Positions 1 through 9,139 of a stretch of 64,000 bases of DNA are shown here, in pieces. Origin of the DNA: CAJXZP01 sp049606935 (lineage in GTDB: Bacteria > Bacteroidota > Bacteroidia > Flavobacteriales_G > Salibacteraceae); the NCBI GenBank assembly GCA_049606935.1, contig JBMYWA010000001.1, positions 1 through 64,000 on the forward strand, given 5' to 3'. A program made the position numbers and the translations under genes. The notes beneath the pieces were generated by a model. The model was not told where the DNA came from. It was given only the letters and a program-made list of their open reading frames with translations, and did not search any database. Within the stretch, counting starts at the first letter, position 1, and each line of letters opens with the position of its first letter.

Positions 1-980
1 AAGGTGGAATGTGGCCTTTTATTAAACAACGTCCTTTTGATGTGATGGCAAATCCACAAGACATGCCAAAATCAATTTTTGTGACAGGGTTTAATACCGA
101 GCCGTTAACTGCTGATTTTGATTATACTCTTTACGGACAAGATTCTGACTTTCAAAAAGGTTTAGACATTTTAACCAAGCTTACTGAAGGTAATGTGAAT
201 TTAGGTATTCACTCCGAAAGAACAGCTTCAAGTATGTTTAAAAGTGCGAAAAACGTTGTAACTAATACCTTCTCTGGAGCTCATCCTTCAGGAAACGTAG
301 GGATTCAAATTAATAATGTTGCTCCAGTTAATAAAGGAGAAACAGTTTGGACCTTGAACGCTTTGGGTGTTACAACTATTGGAAAGTTTTTTAATTCTGG
401 TAATTACGATTTATCAAGACTTGTTGCAGTAGCAGGAGGGAAGGTAACCAAACCAAAATATGTAAAAACTATAGCCGGTGCTCAAATTAGCAGCATGACT
501 TCTGGTAACGTTGATTTAGACAATGCACGTGTAATTAGCGGAGGTGTCCTTACAGGTACTAAAGTGGGTAATGAAGGTTTCCTTGGGTTTTACGATTCAA
601 CAGTAACGGTAATAGAAGAAGGGAATAAAACAGAGTTTTTAGGTTGGTTACTTCCGGGAACCCATAAATTCTCCATGTCTAGAACATTCTTAAGCTACCT
701 TACTCCAGGAAAGTCATACAATTTAGACACTAACCTTCATGGGGAGCATAGATCATATGTGATGACGAACCAATATGAGAAAGTTTTTCCAATGGATATT
801 TATCCAGTACAGTTAATCAAAGCATGTTTAGCATACGACTTGGAGAAAATGGAAGCCCTTGGTTTATACGAAGTAGCTCCAGAAGATTTTGCTTTATGTG
901 AATTTGTGTGTACTTCTAAAACAGAGGTTCAAGATATTATTAGAACGACCTTGGATAAGGCATTAATTGATTTAACATAA
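1..980 (+). CDS. nqrA: Na+-translocating NADH:quinone reductase subunit A, 5' truncated by window edge
   Basis: NqrA is the peripheral subunit of the Na+-pumping NADH:quinone oxidoreductase, which oxidises NADH, reduces quinone and exports Na+ across the inner membrane. The reading frame is open back to base 3. The first readable residues (GGMWPFIKQRPFD) match the internal NqrA segment that normally lies after an N-terminal domain of over a hundred residues, so the ATG at base 9 is not the start. About 325 residues remain of a family usually near 450. nqrB follows after 13 nt, and the gene order A-B-C-D-E-F is the classical one. The identity is firm because of the intact downstream operon. 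Confidence 0.95.
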   Translation, partial: GGMWPFIKQRPFDVMANPQDMPKSIFVTGFNTEPLTADFDYTLYGQDSDFQKGLDILTKLTEGNVNLGIHSERTASSMFKSAKNVVTNTFSGAHPSGNVGIQINNVAPVNKGETVWTLNALGVTTIGKFFNSGNYDLSRLVAVAGGKVTKPKYVKTIAGAQISSMTSGNVDLDNARVISGGVLTGTKVGNEGFLGFYDSTVTVIEEGNKTEFLGWLLPGTHKFSMSRTFLSYLTPGKSYNLDTNLHGEHRSYVMTNQYEKVFPMDIYPVQLIKACLAYDLEKMEALGLYEVAPEDFALCEFVCTSKTEVQDIIRTTLDKALIDLT

Positions 981-993
981 AAGATAGAGAACT

Positions 994-2211
994 ATGAGCG
1001 ATTTTATGTCAAAATTTAGGCCGTTGTTTCACAAAGGAGGAAAGTACGAAAAGTACAATCCACTTTTTGAATCATTCGATACATTATTCTTTGTGCCGGA
1101 TGCCACAACTACAAAAGGATCTCACATTCGTGATGGGATTGATTTGAAACGTACCATGATTACTGTGGTATTAGCTATGATTCCAGCATTGATTTTTGGT
1201 ATTTGGAATACCGGACACCTTCATTATGCTGCCATTGGTGAATTTACTGCCATTGGTGAAGGGATGTTAGAGAAAATGCTTTTTGGAGCATTAAAAGTGC
1301 TACCAATTGTTATCGTTTCTTACAGTGTAGGATTAGGAGTTGAATTTATTTTTGGAATGAAGAACGGTCACTCACTACAAGAGGGATTCTTGGTTTCAGG
1401 TATGTTAATTCCATTAATTGTTCCGGTAACTACTCCTTTATGGATGGTAGCTATAGCTACAATTTTTGCTGTGGTAATTGGTAAAGAAGTTTTTGGTGGT
1501 ACAGGTATGAACATTGTAAACGTAGCGCTTACCGCTCGTGCATTCTTATTCTTTGCTTATCCAACAAAAATGTCGGGTGATAAAGTTTGGATTGATACAG
1601 ATGGACAAGCTACCGTAGACGGTTTTTCAGGAGCTACTGCTTTAGGAGATTTAGCAAGTACCGTACCTTTAGATAAAGCAAGCGATGCGGCCCAATCTAC
1701 AATGGCAATGTTTAATGAAGGTGGTGCTTATAGCATGTATAATTCGGTAATGGGTTTCATCCCAGGTTCTATTGGAGAAACTTCAGCTATTGCTATTGGT
1801 ATTGGTGCTTTAATCTTATTAATCTCAGGTATTGGATCATGGAGAATCATGTTCTCTTCTTTTATTGGAGGTTTAGTAATGGCAGTTCTATTTAATATGT
1901 GGGGTGCAAATGCATTTATGGATTTAGATGCTTTACACCAATTAATGTTAGGTGGTTTTATGTTTGGTATTGTGTTTATGGCTACTGATCCAGTAACAGC
2001 TGCACAAACTGTAAAAGGACAATGGATTTATGGGTTCTTAGTAGGATTTATTGCAATTCTAGTTAGAGTATTCAATCCAGCTTACCCAGAGGGTATGATG
2101 ATGGCAATTTTGTTCATGAACGTAATGGCTCCTTTAGTAGACCACTACGTTATTGAAGCAAACATTTCGAAACGTTTAAAAAGAACAAAATTGGCTTCTA
2201 GCCAATCTTAA
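994..2211 (+). CDS. nqrB: NQR subunit B (membrane, covalent FMN)
   Basis: Membrane subunit of Na+-NQR, 405 residues and full length for the family, with about ten hydrophobic segments. The flavinylation motif DGFSGAT lies at residues 209-215, so Thr215 should carry FMN attached by ApbE; an apbE gene lies at the end of this operon. The start ATG at 994 is 13 nt after the nqrA stop. NqrB forms much of the Na+ and electron path to quinone. The sequence shows nothing abnormal. Confidence 0.97.
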   Translation: MSDFMSKFRPLFHKGGKYEKYNPLFESFDTLFFVPDATTTKGSHIRDGIDLKRTMITVVLAMIPALIFGIWNTGHLHYAAIGEFTAIGEGMLEKMLFGALKVLPIVIVSYSVGLGVEFIFGMKNGHSLQEGFLVSGMLIPLIVPVTTPLWMVAIATIFAVVIGKEVFGGTGMNIVNVALTARAFLFFAYPTKMSGDKVWIDTDGQATVDGFSGATALGDLASTVPLDKASDAAQSTMAMFNEGGAYSMYNSVMGFIPGSIGETSAIAIGIGALILLISGIGSWRIMFSSFIGGLVMAVLFNMWGANAFMDLDALHQLMLGGFMFGIVFMATDPVTAAQTVKGQWIYGFLVGFIAILVRVFNPAYPEGMMMAILFMNVMAPLVDHYVIEANISKRLKRTKLASSQS

Positions 2212-2223
2212 ATAGATTTTATT

Positions 2224-3027
2224 ATGGCGTTAGATAAAAATAGTAACGGTTTCACCTTTGGCTTCGCAGCTGTATTGGTGATTGTTGTAGGAACTATTCT
2301 TGCAACGTTAGCGGTGGTTTTAAAAGAACCACAACAAGCTAACTTGAAGCAAGAAAAAATGAAAGCAATTTTGATGGCTACGGGTGTAATGACTGCTGAT
2401 GATGATATGGCAGATGCTCCAGCCTTATTCGAAAAAACAATTACAAAGCGTTTGGTTGTGAGTAGTATTGATGGGTCAATAAAAACAGAAAATTCTGGAG
2501 CTATTGACGCAACAGATAAATCAGATGCTTTTAACATCGCTTTACAAAAAGTATATTCTGCTAAAGTGAAGCCTATTAAAGCTAAATACAAAAAAGATCC
2601 AGCAACCATGGTTGCAAAAATCAAGGAGCTAGATTTAGATTGGCCTATTTACGTGGCAGATGTAAACGGTGAAATGTTATACATAATACCTATGGAAGGT
2701 ACCGGTTTATGGGGACCAATTTGGGGGTATGTAACTTTAGCTGGTGATTTGAATACCATTAAAGGGGTAACCTTAGCACATAAAGGAGAAACTCCTGGTT
2801 TAGGTGCGGAGATTGCAACTCCAAAGTTTCAAAATCAATATTTAGGTAAAACAATTTATGAGGGAGACAATTATGTTTCTATCAATGTCTTAAAAGGCGG
2901 AGGTGGAAAAGATAACCCGCATGCTGTTGATGGTATTACGGGTGGTACAATTACCTCTGTAGCTGTTGGCGAAATGTTTTACAGATCTCTAGATCTTTAT
3001 GTACCTTATTTTAATACAGTTAAATAG
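2224..3027 (+). CDS. nqrC: NQR subunit C (periplasmic covalent FMN)
   Basis: NqrC is anchored by one N-terminal helix (about residues 10-32) and holds a periplasmic FMN covalently bound to Thr. The flavinylation motif reads DGITGGT at residues 236-242, which predicts FMN on Thr242. The usual motif is Dxx(S/T)GAT, so the Ala before the Thr is Gly here, a mild departure. The length of 267 aa is normal. It lies 12 nt after nqrB and 9 nt before nqrD. Confidence 0.96.
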   Translation: MALDKNSNGFTFGFAAVLVIVVGTILATLAVVLKEPQQANLKQEKMKAILMATGVMTADDDMADAPALFEKTITKRLVVSSIDGSIKTENSGAIDATDKSDAFNIALQKVYSAKVKPIKAKYKKDPATMVAKIKELDLDWPIYVADVNGEMLYIIPMEGTGLWGPIWGYVTLAGDLNTIKGVTLAHKGETPGLGAEIATPKFQNQYLGKTIYEGDNYVSINVLKGGGGKDNPHAVDGITGGTITSVAVGEMFYRSLDLYVPYFNTVK

Positions 3028-3036
3028 TATCAAGTT

Positions 3037-3705
3037 ATGAGCGAAACAACTGCAAAAAAAGAAGGATTGTTCTCTAAGAAGAACATGAAACTTATCACAA
3101 ATCCGCTGAATGATGAGAACCCAATTACTATTCAAGTATTGGGTATTTGTTCGGCACTAGCAATTACGGTACAAGTAAAACAAGCTATCGTAATGTCATT
3201 ATCAGTATTATTCGTATTGATATTTGCCAACTTGATTATCTCTTTAATCAGAAACATTATTCCAGGTCGTATCCGTATTATCGTTCAGTTGGTAATTGTT
3301 GCGGCATTGGTAATTGTAGTAGATCAAGTATTAAAAGCTTACGTATTCGAAATCTCTAAAGCATTATCGGTATTTGTTGGATTGATTATTACCAACTGTA
3401 TTATCATGGGACGTTTAGAAGCATTTGCCTTAGGTAACAAACCTTGGCCATCTGTATTGGATGCAGTAGGAAACGCAATTGGTTATGGTATGATATTAAT
3501 TATTATTTCTGTATTCCGTGAATTCTTTGGTTCTGGTTCCTTAATGGGGTATCCACTTTTAGGTGATGCTGCAGAAGGTACTGGATTTTATGGAATGGGG
3601 TATATGAATAACAACATGTTCATTTTACCTCCAATGGCATTGATCATTACCGGAATTATTATTTGGGTTCAACGTGCGCGTAATCCTAAACTAATCGAAA
3701 ATTAA
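3037..3705 (+). CDS. nqrD: NQR subunit D
   Basis: Integral membrane subunit of 222 aa with about six helices, homologous to RnfE. It has Cys38 (in GICSA) and Cys121 (in TNCIIMGR), the two residues that with a matching pair in NqrE bind the intramembrane [2Fe-2S] centre in the known complexes. It sits between nqrC and nqrE with short gaps. There is a hydrophilic N-terminal extension of about 25 residues before the first helix. Confidence 0.96.
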   Translation: MSETTAKKEGLFSKKNMKLITNPLNDENPITIQVLGICSALAITVQVKQAIVMSLSVLFVLIFANLIISLIRNIIPGRIRIIVQLVIVAALVIVVDQVLKAYVFEISKALSVFVGLIITNCIIMGRLEAFALGNKPWPSVLDAVGNAIGYGMILIIISVFREFFGSGSLMGYPLLGDAAEGTGFYGMGYMNNNMFILPPMALIITGIIIWVQRARNPKLIEN

Positions 3706-3715
3706 ATAGAAAGTC

Positions 3716-4333
3716 ATGCAAGAATTGTTTAGCATATTTGTAAAAGGCATTTTCATGGAAAACATGATTTTCGCCTATTTCTTAGGGATGTGTTCTTATT
3801 TAGCTGTATCAAAAACAGTTAAAACTGGAGTGGGTCTTGGAGCGGCTGTAATTTTCGTTTTAGGAATTACAGTACCGGTAAACTACTTATTAGAAAACTA
3901 CGTATTGAAAGAAGGCGCATTGGCTTGGTTAGATCCAGAATTCGCTAACTTAGATTTAAGTTTCTTAAGTTTCATTTTATTCATCGCAGTAATTGCATCT
4001 ATGGTGCAGTTAGTAGAAATGATTGTAGAAAAATTTGCACCAGCCCTTTACGGAGCTTTGGGAATCTTTTTACCACTGATTGCAGTAAACTGTGCAATTT
4101 TAGGGGGATCTCTTTTTATGCAAGAGAGAGCTTACGCTACAATTGGTCAAGCAACAGCCTTCGGTATTGGTTCAGGAATCGGTTGGTTCTTGGCTATCGT
4201 TGCAATTGCGGCTATCCGTGAAAAAATAACATATTCAAATGTACCAGGTCCGCTTCGTGGGTTAGGCATTACTTTCATCATTACTGGTTTGATGGGTATT
4301 GCTTTCATGAGCTTTATGGGTATTGAACTATAA
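3716..4333 (+). CDS. nqrE: NQR subunit E
   Basis: Integral membrane subunit of 205 aa, homologous to RnfA, with inverted topology relative to NqrD. Cys26 (GMCSYLA) and Cys126 (AVNCAILGG) supply the other two ligands of the intramembrane Fe-S centre. Length and order (10 nt after nqrD, 18 nt before nqrF) are standard. Confidence 0.96.
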   Translation: MQELFSIFVKGIFMENMIFAYFLGMCSYLAVSKTVKTGVGLGAAVIFVLGITVPVNYLLENYVLKEGALAWLDPEFANLDLSFLSFILFIAVIASMVQLVEMIVEKFAPALYGALGIFLPLIAVNCAILGGSLFMQERAYATIGQATAFGIGSGIGWFLAIVAIAAIREKITYSNVPGPLRGLGITFIITGLMGIAFMSFMGIEL

Positions 4334-4351
4334 TTTGATAAAGAAATTATT

Positions 4352-5650
4352 ATGGGTTTAAGTACAGTAATAACAGTAACGTTAGCGGTATTCTTACCGT
4401 TGTTGTTCATCTTGGTTTCGGTATTACTTTTTGCGAAAGCAAAATTATTACCATCAGGTGCAATGACTATTGACGTGAATGGAGAAAAACAATTAGAAGT
4501 AGAAGCAGGGGGAACTTTACTGTCTACTTTAGGTGATAACGGTATCTTCTTGCCATCTGCTTGTGGTGGTGGTGGTACTTGTGTACAGTGTAGATGTCAG
4601 GTGCACGAAGGTGGAGGTGAAATGCTTCCAACTGAGGCTCCTCACTTTTCTAGAAAAGAAGCTGCTGAAGGATGGAGACTTGGATGTCAGGTGAAAGTAA
4701 AATCTGATATGAAAGTGGAAGTACCTGAAGAAGTATTCGGTATTAAGAAATGGGAAGCAACCGTTTCTTCTAACTATAGTGTGGCTTCTTTCATTAAAGA
4801 ATTTATCGTAGAACTTCCAGAAGATATGGACTACCAAGCAGGTGGTTATATTCAAATTGAAATTCCGGAATGTACTATTGATTTTAAAGACATTGATATT
4901 GAAGCGCATCCAGTGGAACATCCAGGTGAGCCTGATAAATTCCAAAAGGAATGGGATAACTTCAACTTATGGCCATTAAAGATGGTAAATGATGAAGTTG
5001 TAGAACGTGCATATTCAATGGCTTCTTACCCAGCGGAAGGCCGTAAGATTATGTTGAATGTGCGTATTGCAACTCCACCATGGGATAGAGCTAAAAATGG
5101 ATGGATGGATGTTAACCCAGGGGTAGCATCATCTTACATATTCTCAAGAAAACCAGGAGACAAAGTTGTTGTATCAGGACCTTACGGTGAATTCTTCATT
5201 AAGGATACTGATTCTGAAATGTTGTACATTGGTGGTGGTGCTGGTATGGCTCCAATGCGTTCGCATTTATACCATTTGTTTAGAACATTGAAAACTGGTC
5301 GTAAGGTATCTTATTGGTATGGTGGTCGTTCTAAACGTGAATTGTTCTATACAGATCATTTTACAGCATTAGAGAAAGATTTCCCGAACTTCAAGTTCCA
5401 CTTAGTATTGTCTGAACCTTTAGAGGAGGACAATTGGAAAGTGAAAGAAAATATTGATGCAGATGGCGATGGTTTTGTAGGTTTCGTTCACCAATCGGTG
5501 ATTGATAACTACCTTGTAAACCATGATGCTCCTGAAGATATCGAGTTTTACTTCTGTGGGCCTCCAATGATGAATAACGCAGTGGTCAAAATGTGTGACG
5601 ATTGGGGTATTCCTGAAGAGAATGTATCTTTCGATGATTTCGGTGGATAA
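4352..5650 (+). CDS. nqrF: NQR subunit F (NADH dehydrogenase, 2Fe-2S, FAD)
   Basis: Electron-entry subunit of 432 aa. An N-terminal membrane helix (about 7-28) is followed by a plant-ferredoxin-type [2Fe-2S] domain with Cys71, Cys77, Cys80 and Cys112. Next comes a ferredoxin-reductase module with the FAD motif RAYSMAS (219-225), the nucleotide-binding GGGAGMAPMR (294-303) and a C-terminal CGPPMM. It takes hydride from NADH and passes electrons to the membrane subunits. The stop at 5648-5650 lies inside the likely 5' end of apbE, and an intrinsic terminator begins 16 nt later. Confidence 0.97.
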   Translation: MGLSTVITVTLAVFLPLLFILVSVLLFAKAKLLPSGAMTIDVNGEKQLEVEAGGTLLSTLGDNGIFLPSACGGGGTCVQCRCQVHEGGGEMLPTEAPHFSRKEAAEGWRLGCQVKVKSDMKVEVPEEVFGIKKWEATVSSNYSVASFIKEFIVELPEDMDYQAGGYIQIEIPECTIDFKDIDIEAHPVEHPGEPDKFQKEWDNFNLWPLKMVNDEVVERAYSMASYPAEGRKIMLNVRIATPPWDRAKNGWMDVNPGVASSYIFSRKPGDKVVVSGPYGEFFIKDTDSEMLYIGGGAGMAPMRSHLYHLFRTLKTGRKVSYWYGGRSKRELFYTDHFTALEKDFPNFKFHLVLSEPLEEDNWKVKENIDADGDGFVGFVHQSVIDNYLVNHDAPEDIEFYFCGPPMMNNAVVKMCDDWGIPEENVSFDDFGG

Positions 5651-6743
5651 TTCAAGAAACATATTAAAAGAAAAGCTCCATAATTGGGGCTTTTCTTTTT
5701 TGAGCTTAGTTGTAATATTAAGCCTGTCTTCTTGTGCAGAAGAAAAACAAAATCATTATCCAAATCTTCGATATGAAATAAATGGCGAAGCTCAAGGTAC
5801 TACTTACAATATTGTTTACTTCACCAATGATTTAGTGGTCCAAAAATTTCAAGTAGATTCTATTTTGGATGAAATTGACCAGGCTGCTTCTGTTTGGAAG
5901 GATAGTTCTTTAATAAGTGAGTTTAATAATTCATCTGAAAAGCATTTCATTCTACCCAAAACTTCCAATACCTATTTTGTGGATAATTTTAAAATGTGCA
6001 AAGAGGTATATAAAAATACAAATGGTGCATATAACCCAACTGTTGGAGAACTGGTAAATGCTTGGGGGTTTGGATTTAAGAATAAAGAAAATATGGATTC
6101 GGTGGTTGTGGATTCATTATTGCAAAGCGTTGGTTTTACTGACAACATTATGCAGTTAATTATACCACAAACCGGAAAACCTTTTATAACTAAATCTAAC
6201 CCCAACACACAACTAGATTACAATGGTATTGCTCAAGGGTATTCTGTGGATGTGCTGGCTGCATTCTTCAAGAAGGCTGGAATATCAAATTTCATGATTG
6301 AAGTTGGAGGCGAGCTAATTGCCAATGGTCGCAAATCGGATGGTAGTTTTTGGAAAATTGGTATTGACAAACCCACTGATAGCAATAATGAAAGACAGTT
6401 AGCGGCTACCATAAAATTAGATAATAAAGCGGTGGCCACATCTGGTAATTACAGAAAGTTTTATGAAAAAGATGGTATTAAATATGCGCATACAATAGAT
6501 CCTTTTACGGGTTTTCCAGTTCAACACTCTTTGTTGAGCGTTACCTTGATAATGAATAATTGTGGTTTAGCCGATGCCTACGCCACCGCCTTTATGGTAA
6601 TGGGGTTTGATAAAGCGAAGGCGCTAATTGAGTCGAAACCGGAACTAGGTATTGAAGCCTATTTTATTTACAATGATAAAAACGGGGATTACAAATCGTT
6701 CATAACACAAGGGTTAGAATCAACTCTATTGGAATTGGAATAA
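5634..6743 (+). CDS. apbE: FAD:protein FMN transferase, lipoprotein
   Basis: ApbE cleaves FAD and attaches FMN to Thr residues of NqrB and NqrC, so it matures the complex encoded just upstream. The motifs EVGGEL, SGNYRKFYEKDG and HTIDPFTG are present. The frame is open from 5595, but ATG 5634 gives a 34-residue signal peptide with the lipobox LSSC (mature Cys34), so it is the preferred start. It overlaps nqrF by 17 nt, which suggests translational coupling. No start after the hairpin at 5666-5701 would leave a usable signal peptide, so the mRNA must read through that hairpin or start just before it. ATG 5622 is an alternative start. modA follows after 6 nt. Confidence 0.93.
   Translation: MISVDNSRNILKEKLHNWGFSFLSLVVILSLSSCAEEKQNHYPNLRYEINGEAQGTTYNIVYFTNDLVVQKFQVDSILDEIDQAASVWKDSSLISEFNNSSEKHFILPKTSNTYFVDNFKMCKEVYKNTNGAYNPTVGELVNAWGFGFKNKENMDSVVVDSLLQSVGFTDNIMQLIIPQTGKPFITKSNPNTQLDYNGIAQGYSVDVLAAFFKKAGISNFMIEVGGELIANGRKSDGSFWKIGIDKPTDSNNERQLAATIKLDNKAVATSGNYRKFYEKDGIKYAHTIDPFTGFPVQHSLLSVTLIMNNCGLADAYATAFMVMGFDKAKALIESKPELGIEAYFIYNDKNGDYKSFITQGLESTLLELE
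5666..5701 (+). terminator. intrinsic terminator after nqrF, inside apbE coding sequence
   Basis: A near-perfect stem pairs 5666-5679 with 5686-5699 around a 6-nt loop (core GAAAAGCTCC / GGGGCTTTTC with one G-T pair) and runs into a T tract at 5696-5701. It is 16 nt after the nqrF stop, so it should end nqr transcription, yet it encodes part of the apbE signal peptide in the only plausible apbE frame. Confidence 0.85.
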
Positions 6744-6749
6744 TTCAAA

Positions 6750-7514
6750 ATGCGAAAAACGTCTTTTCTTATATTCGGTATACTTGCCTTTTTCAGTTTT
6801 ACAGGATGTGAATCAAATAATCCTGATTTAACTATCGCAGTTGCTTCTAATTTACAATTTGTTATGGAAGAGATTGTTGCCGATTATGAAAAGGAAACCG
6901 GACAAAAAGTTCAAGTTGTTACAGGCTCCTCAGGTAAATTATTTGCACAAATAAAAAGTGGAGCTCCTTTTGATGTATTTCTTTCGGCAGATACTTTGTT
7001 TCCAAGCCGTGTGATACAAGAAGACTTAGCAACTACTAATTACCACGTGTTTGCCTATGGTGTATTAGTGTTGTGGAGCTCTGACACTTTAAAACAGAAC
7101 CCTACTCAAATGCTTTCAAAAATATCTGAAAGCTGGAAAAACACGACCAAAAAATGGGCGATAGCCAATCCTAAAACGGCTCCGTATGGTTATGCTACAA
7201 AAAGATATTTAGATGCTTTAGAGGTATACCAAGAACTATTACCGTATCAAGTGCAAGGAGAATCGGTAGCTCAGGTAAATCAATTTGTTCATGCTAAATC
7301 GGTGGCCTTTGGGTTTACTTCTTTGTCTAGTGTGATGGCTAAAAAAATTGATTCCTCATTTTGGTTTTTAATAAACCCTAATCAATATCCACATATTCAA
7401 CAAACAGCGTTGATATTGAATTCGTCAATGAAAAGTAACGAGTTTATAAAATACCTAGAGCGCCCTGTCGCAATAAAATGGCTGAATGCACACGGGTATA
7501 TCATACCAAAGTAA
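6750..7514 (+). CDS. modA: molybdate ABC transporter substrate-binding lipoprotein
   Basis: Periplasmic molybdate/tungstate-binding component, 254 aa, anchored as a lipoprotein (lipobox FTGC, Cys20). The mature start TIAVASNLQFVMEEI, followed by VVTGSSGKLFAQI and the GAPFDVFLSAD block, is typical of ModA, where the Ser in the SSG segment and nearby residues bind the oxyanion. It lies 6 nt after apbE and upstream of modB and modC, so the three-gene transporter is complete. I see no ModE gene or molybdenum riboswitch upstream. Confidence 0.93.
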   Translation: MRKTSFLIFGILAFFSFTGCESNNPDLTIAVASNLQFVMEEIVADYEKETGQKVQVVTGSSGKLFAQIKSGAPFDVFLSADTLFPSRVIQEDLATTNYHVFAYGVLVLWSSDTLKQNPTQMLSKISESWKNTTKKWAIANPKTAPYGYATKRYLDALEVYQELLPYQVQGESVAQVNQFVHAKSVAFGFTSLSSVMAKKIDSSFWFLINPNQYPHIQQTALILNSSMKSNEFIKYLERPVAIKWLNAHGYIIPK

Positions 7515-7581
7515 TAGATTAGTAATCTTTCTAGAGCCGGAATAATTAATACATTTGATATGTCCGCTATTTAGGATACTT

Positions 7582-8253
7582 ATGGATTTATCACCTCTTA
7601 TTCTTACGTTTAAACTAGCAACGGTAACTACACTTGTTTTAATAGTGATATCCATTCCAATTGCTTATAAATTAGCTTTTTCTAAAAGTAAAATCAAACC
7701 TTTTTTTGAAGCTGTGGTTACTTTACCCATGGTTTTACCACCTACCGTATTAGGATTTTATCTATTGGTAGCTTTTAGCCCAAATACTGGTATTGGATAT
7801 TGGTTAAACCAAACCTTTGGGTTACAATTGGTATTTAGTTTTCCTGGGTTGGTGGTAGCTTCGGTTATTTATAGTTTACCCTTTATGGTACAACCCTTTC
7901 AATCAGGAATGCAATTGGTTCCAAAGTCCTTGGTAGAAGGCTCGATGGTGTTAGGTAAAACCAAATGGCAAAGGCTTCGCTTTGTAATATTACCCAATAT
8001 AAAACCCTCTTTACTTACTGGAATTGTACTCGCTTTTGCCCATACGGTAGGAGAGTTTGGAGTGGTTTTAATGATTGGAGGGAACATACCTGGAGTAACC
8101 AAAGTGGCTTCTATAGCTATTTACGATGAAGTAGAGGGAATGAATTACAGTGCTGCTAACCAGTATTCATTGGTTTTAGTTGTTCTCTCTCTAATAATAT
8201 TGTTTGGGGTGTATTATTATTCAACAAGTCAAAAGCAGGCAACCCAAAAATGA
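7582..8253 (+). CDS. modB: molybdate ABC transporter permease
   Basis: Inner-membrane permease with about five helices. It carries the EAA-type loop EGSMVLGKTKWQRLRFVILPNIKPSLLTG that contacts the ATPase, followed by AHTVGEFGVVLMIGGN. The frame is open from 7555; ATG 7582 gives MDLSPLILTFKLA and a length of 223 aa, close to family norms, and is preferred. The 67-nt gap after modA holds no obvious hairpin. The stop overlaps the modC start (ATGA). Confidence 0.92.
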   Translation: MDLSPLILTFKLATVTTLVLIVISIPIAYKLAFSKSKIKPFFEAVVTLPMVLPPTVLGFYLLVAFSPNTGIGYWLNQTFGLQLVFSFPGLVVASVIYSLPFMVQPFQSGMQLVPKSLVEGSMVLGKTKWQRLRFVILPNIKPSLLTGIVLAFAHTVGEFGVVLMIGGNIPGVTKVASIAIYDEVEGMNYSAANQYSLVLVVLSLIILFGVYYYSTSQKQATQK

Positions 8254-9098
8254 TCAAGGTTGACGTAACATACAGCATTGGAAATGGTAATCAAGTACTT
8301 GATTTTGTATTTGATTGTGAAATACCTAAAGAGAAAATTTCTATTATTTATGGAAAGTCTGGAGTTGGTAAAACTACACTACTAAGGCTTTTGGCTGGCC
8401 TAGATAAACCAGATGAAGGGGTTATTTCTGAGAGTAACAATGTTTGGTTTCATTCGGGTACCCGAGTAAATTTATCGCCTATTCAAAGGGAAACAAGATT
8501 GGTTTTTCAAGAAAGCACACTCTTTCCAAATATGTCGGTAAAGGAAAATTTAGATTTCGCAAAAACAACTTTTTCAAGTAGCGATTATTGTGAGGAAATA
8601 ATAACGGGATTACAACTTACAGAATTGCTGAATCTTTATCCGAATCAACTTAGTGGAGGACAAGCCCAACGAGTTTCTATTGGCCAAATGCTAATAGGCA
8701 AGCCCTCTAATCTTTTTATGGATGAGCCCCTAACCTCCCTTGACCATAAGGTTCGTTCTGAAATTCAAGAGTTTATTAAAACGGTTCAAAACAAATATCA
8801 GATGACTATGGTTATTGTAAGTCATGATTTAGAGGAGACGTTTAAGCTTTCTGATTATGTGATCCTTTTAGAGAGCGGCTCAAATATTAAACAAGGATGT
8901 CCCTTTGAGGTTTTCAAAGGTCAAATTATTGAAAATAATACTTGCATTGGTAATGTGATCCGCATTAATGAAATATCAGAAGATAGAATTAGGGTATATA
9001 TTTTAGTTGGAAATCAAATAATTAAACAGACTCATCCTAAAGCAATAATTGCGAATTATAGTTTGGGTTCGGAAGTGGAAATTAAATTTGAAAAATAG
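8250..9098 (+). CDS. modC: molybdate ABC transporter ATP-binding protein
   Basis: ABC ATPase of 282 aa that powers ModAB. It has Walker A GKSGVGKTT, Q-loop LVFQES, signature LSGGQAQR, Walker B LFMDEPL and the switch His in IVSHDLEE. The C-terminal region of about 60 residues resembles one TOBE/MOP-like oxyanion-sensing domain, shorter than in enterobacterial ModC. The start overlaps the modB stop by 4 nt. A hairpin at 9102-9127 ends the unit. Confidence 0.92.
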   Translation: MIKVDVTYSIGNGNQVLDFVFDCEIPKEKISIIYGKSGVGKTTLLRLLAGLDKPDEGVISESNNVWFHSGTRVNLSPIQRETRLVFQESTLFPNMSVKENLDFAKTTFSSSDYCEEIITGLQLTELLNLYPNQLSGGQAQRVSIGQMLIGKPSNLFMDEPLTSLDHKVRSEIQEFIKTVQNKYQMTMVIVSHDLEETFKLSDYVILLESGSNIKQGCPFEVFKGQIIENNTCIGNVIRINEISEDRIRVYILVGNQIIKQTHPKAIIANYSLGSEVEIKFEK

Positions 9099-9101
9099 AA
9101 A

Positions 9102-9127
9102 AGAGAGGTTTTTTATAAAACCTCTCT
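9102..9127. terminator. bidirectional terminator between modC and the minus-strand membrane protein
   Basis: An 11-bp stem (AGAGAGGTTTT / AAAACCTCTCT, arms 9102-9112 and 9117-9127, 4-nt loop) sits between two convergent genes. Only 3 nt separate it from the modC stop and 12 nt from the end of the minus-strand gene, so it probably serves both. Confidence 0.75.
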
Positions 9128-9139
9128 CGTTTCGTGTTT

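Noticed and set aside
8946..9098. Separate MOP-domain gene after modC
   Set aside because: The TOBE/MOP-like region is in frame with modC with no stop, so it is the C-terminal domain of ModC.
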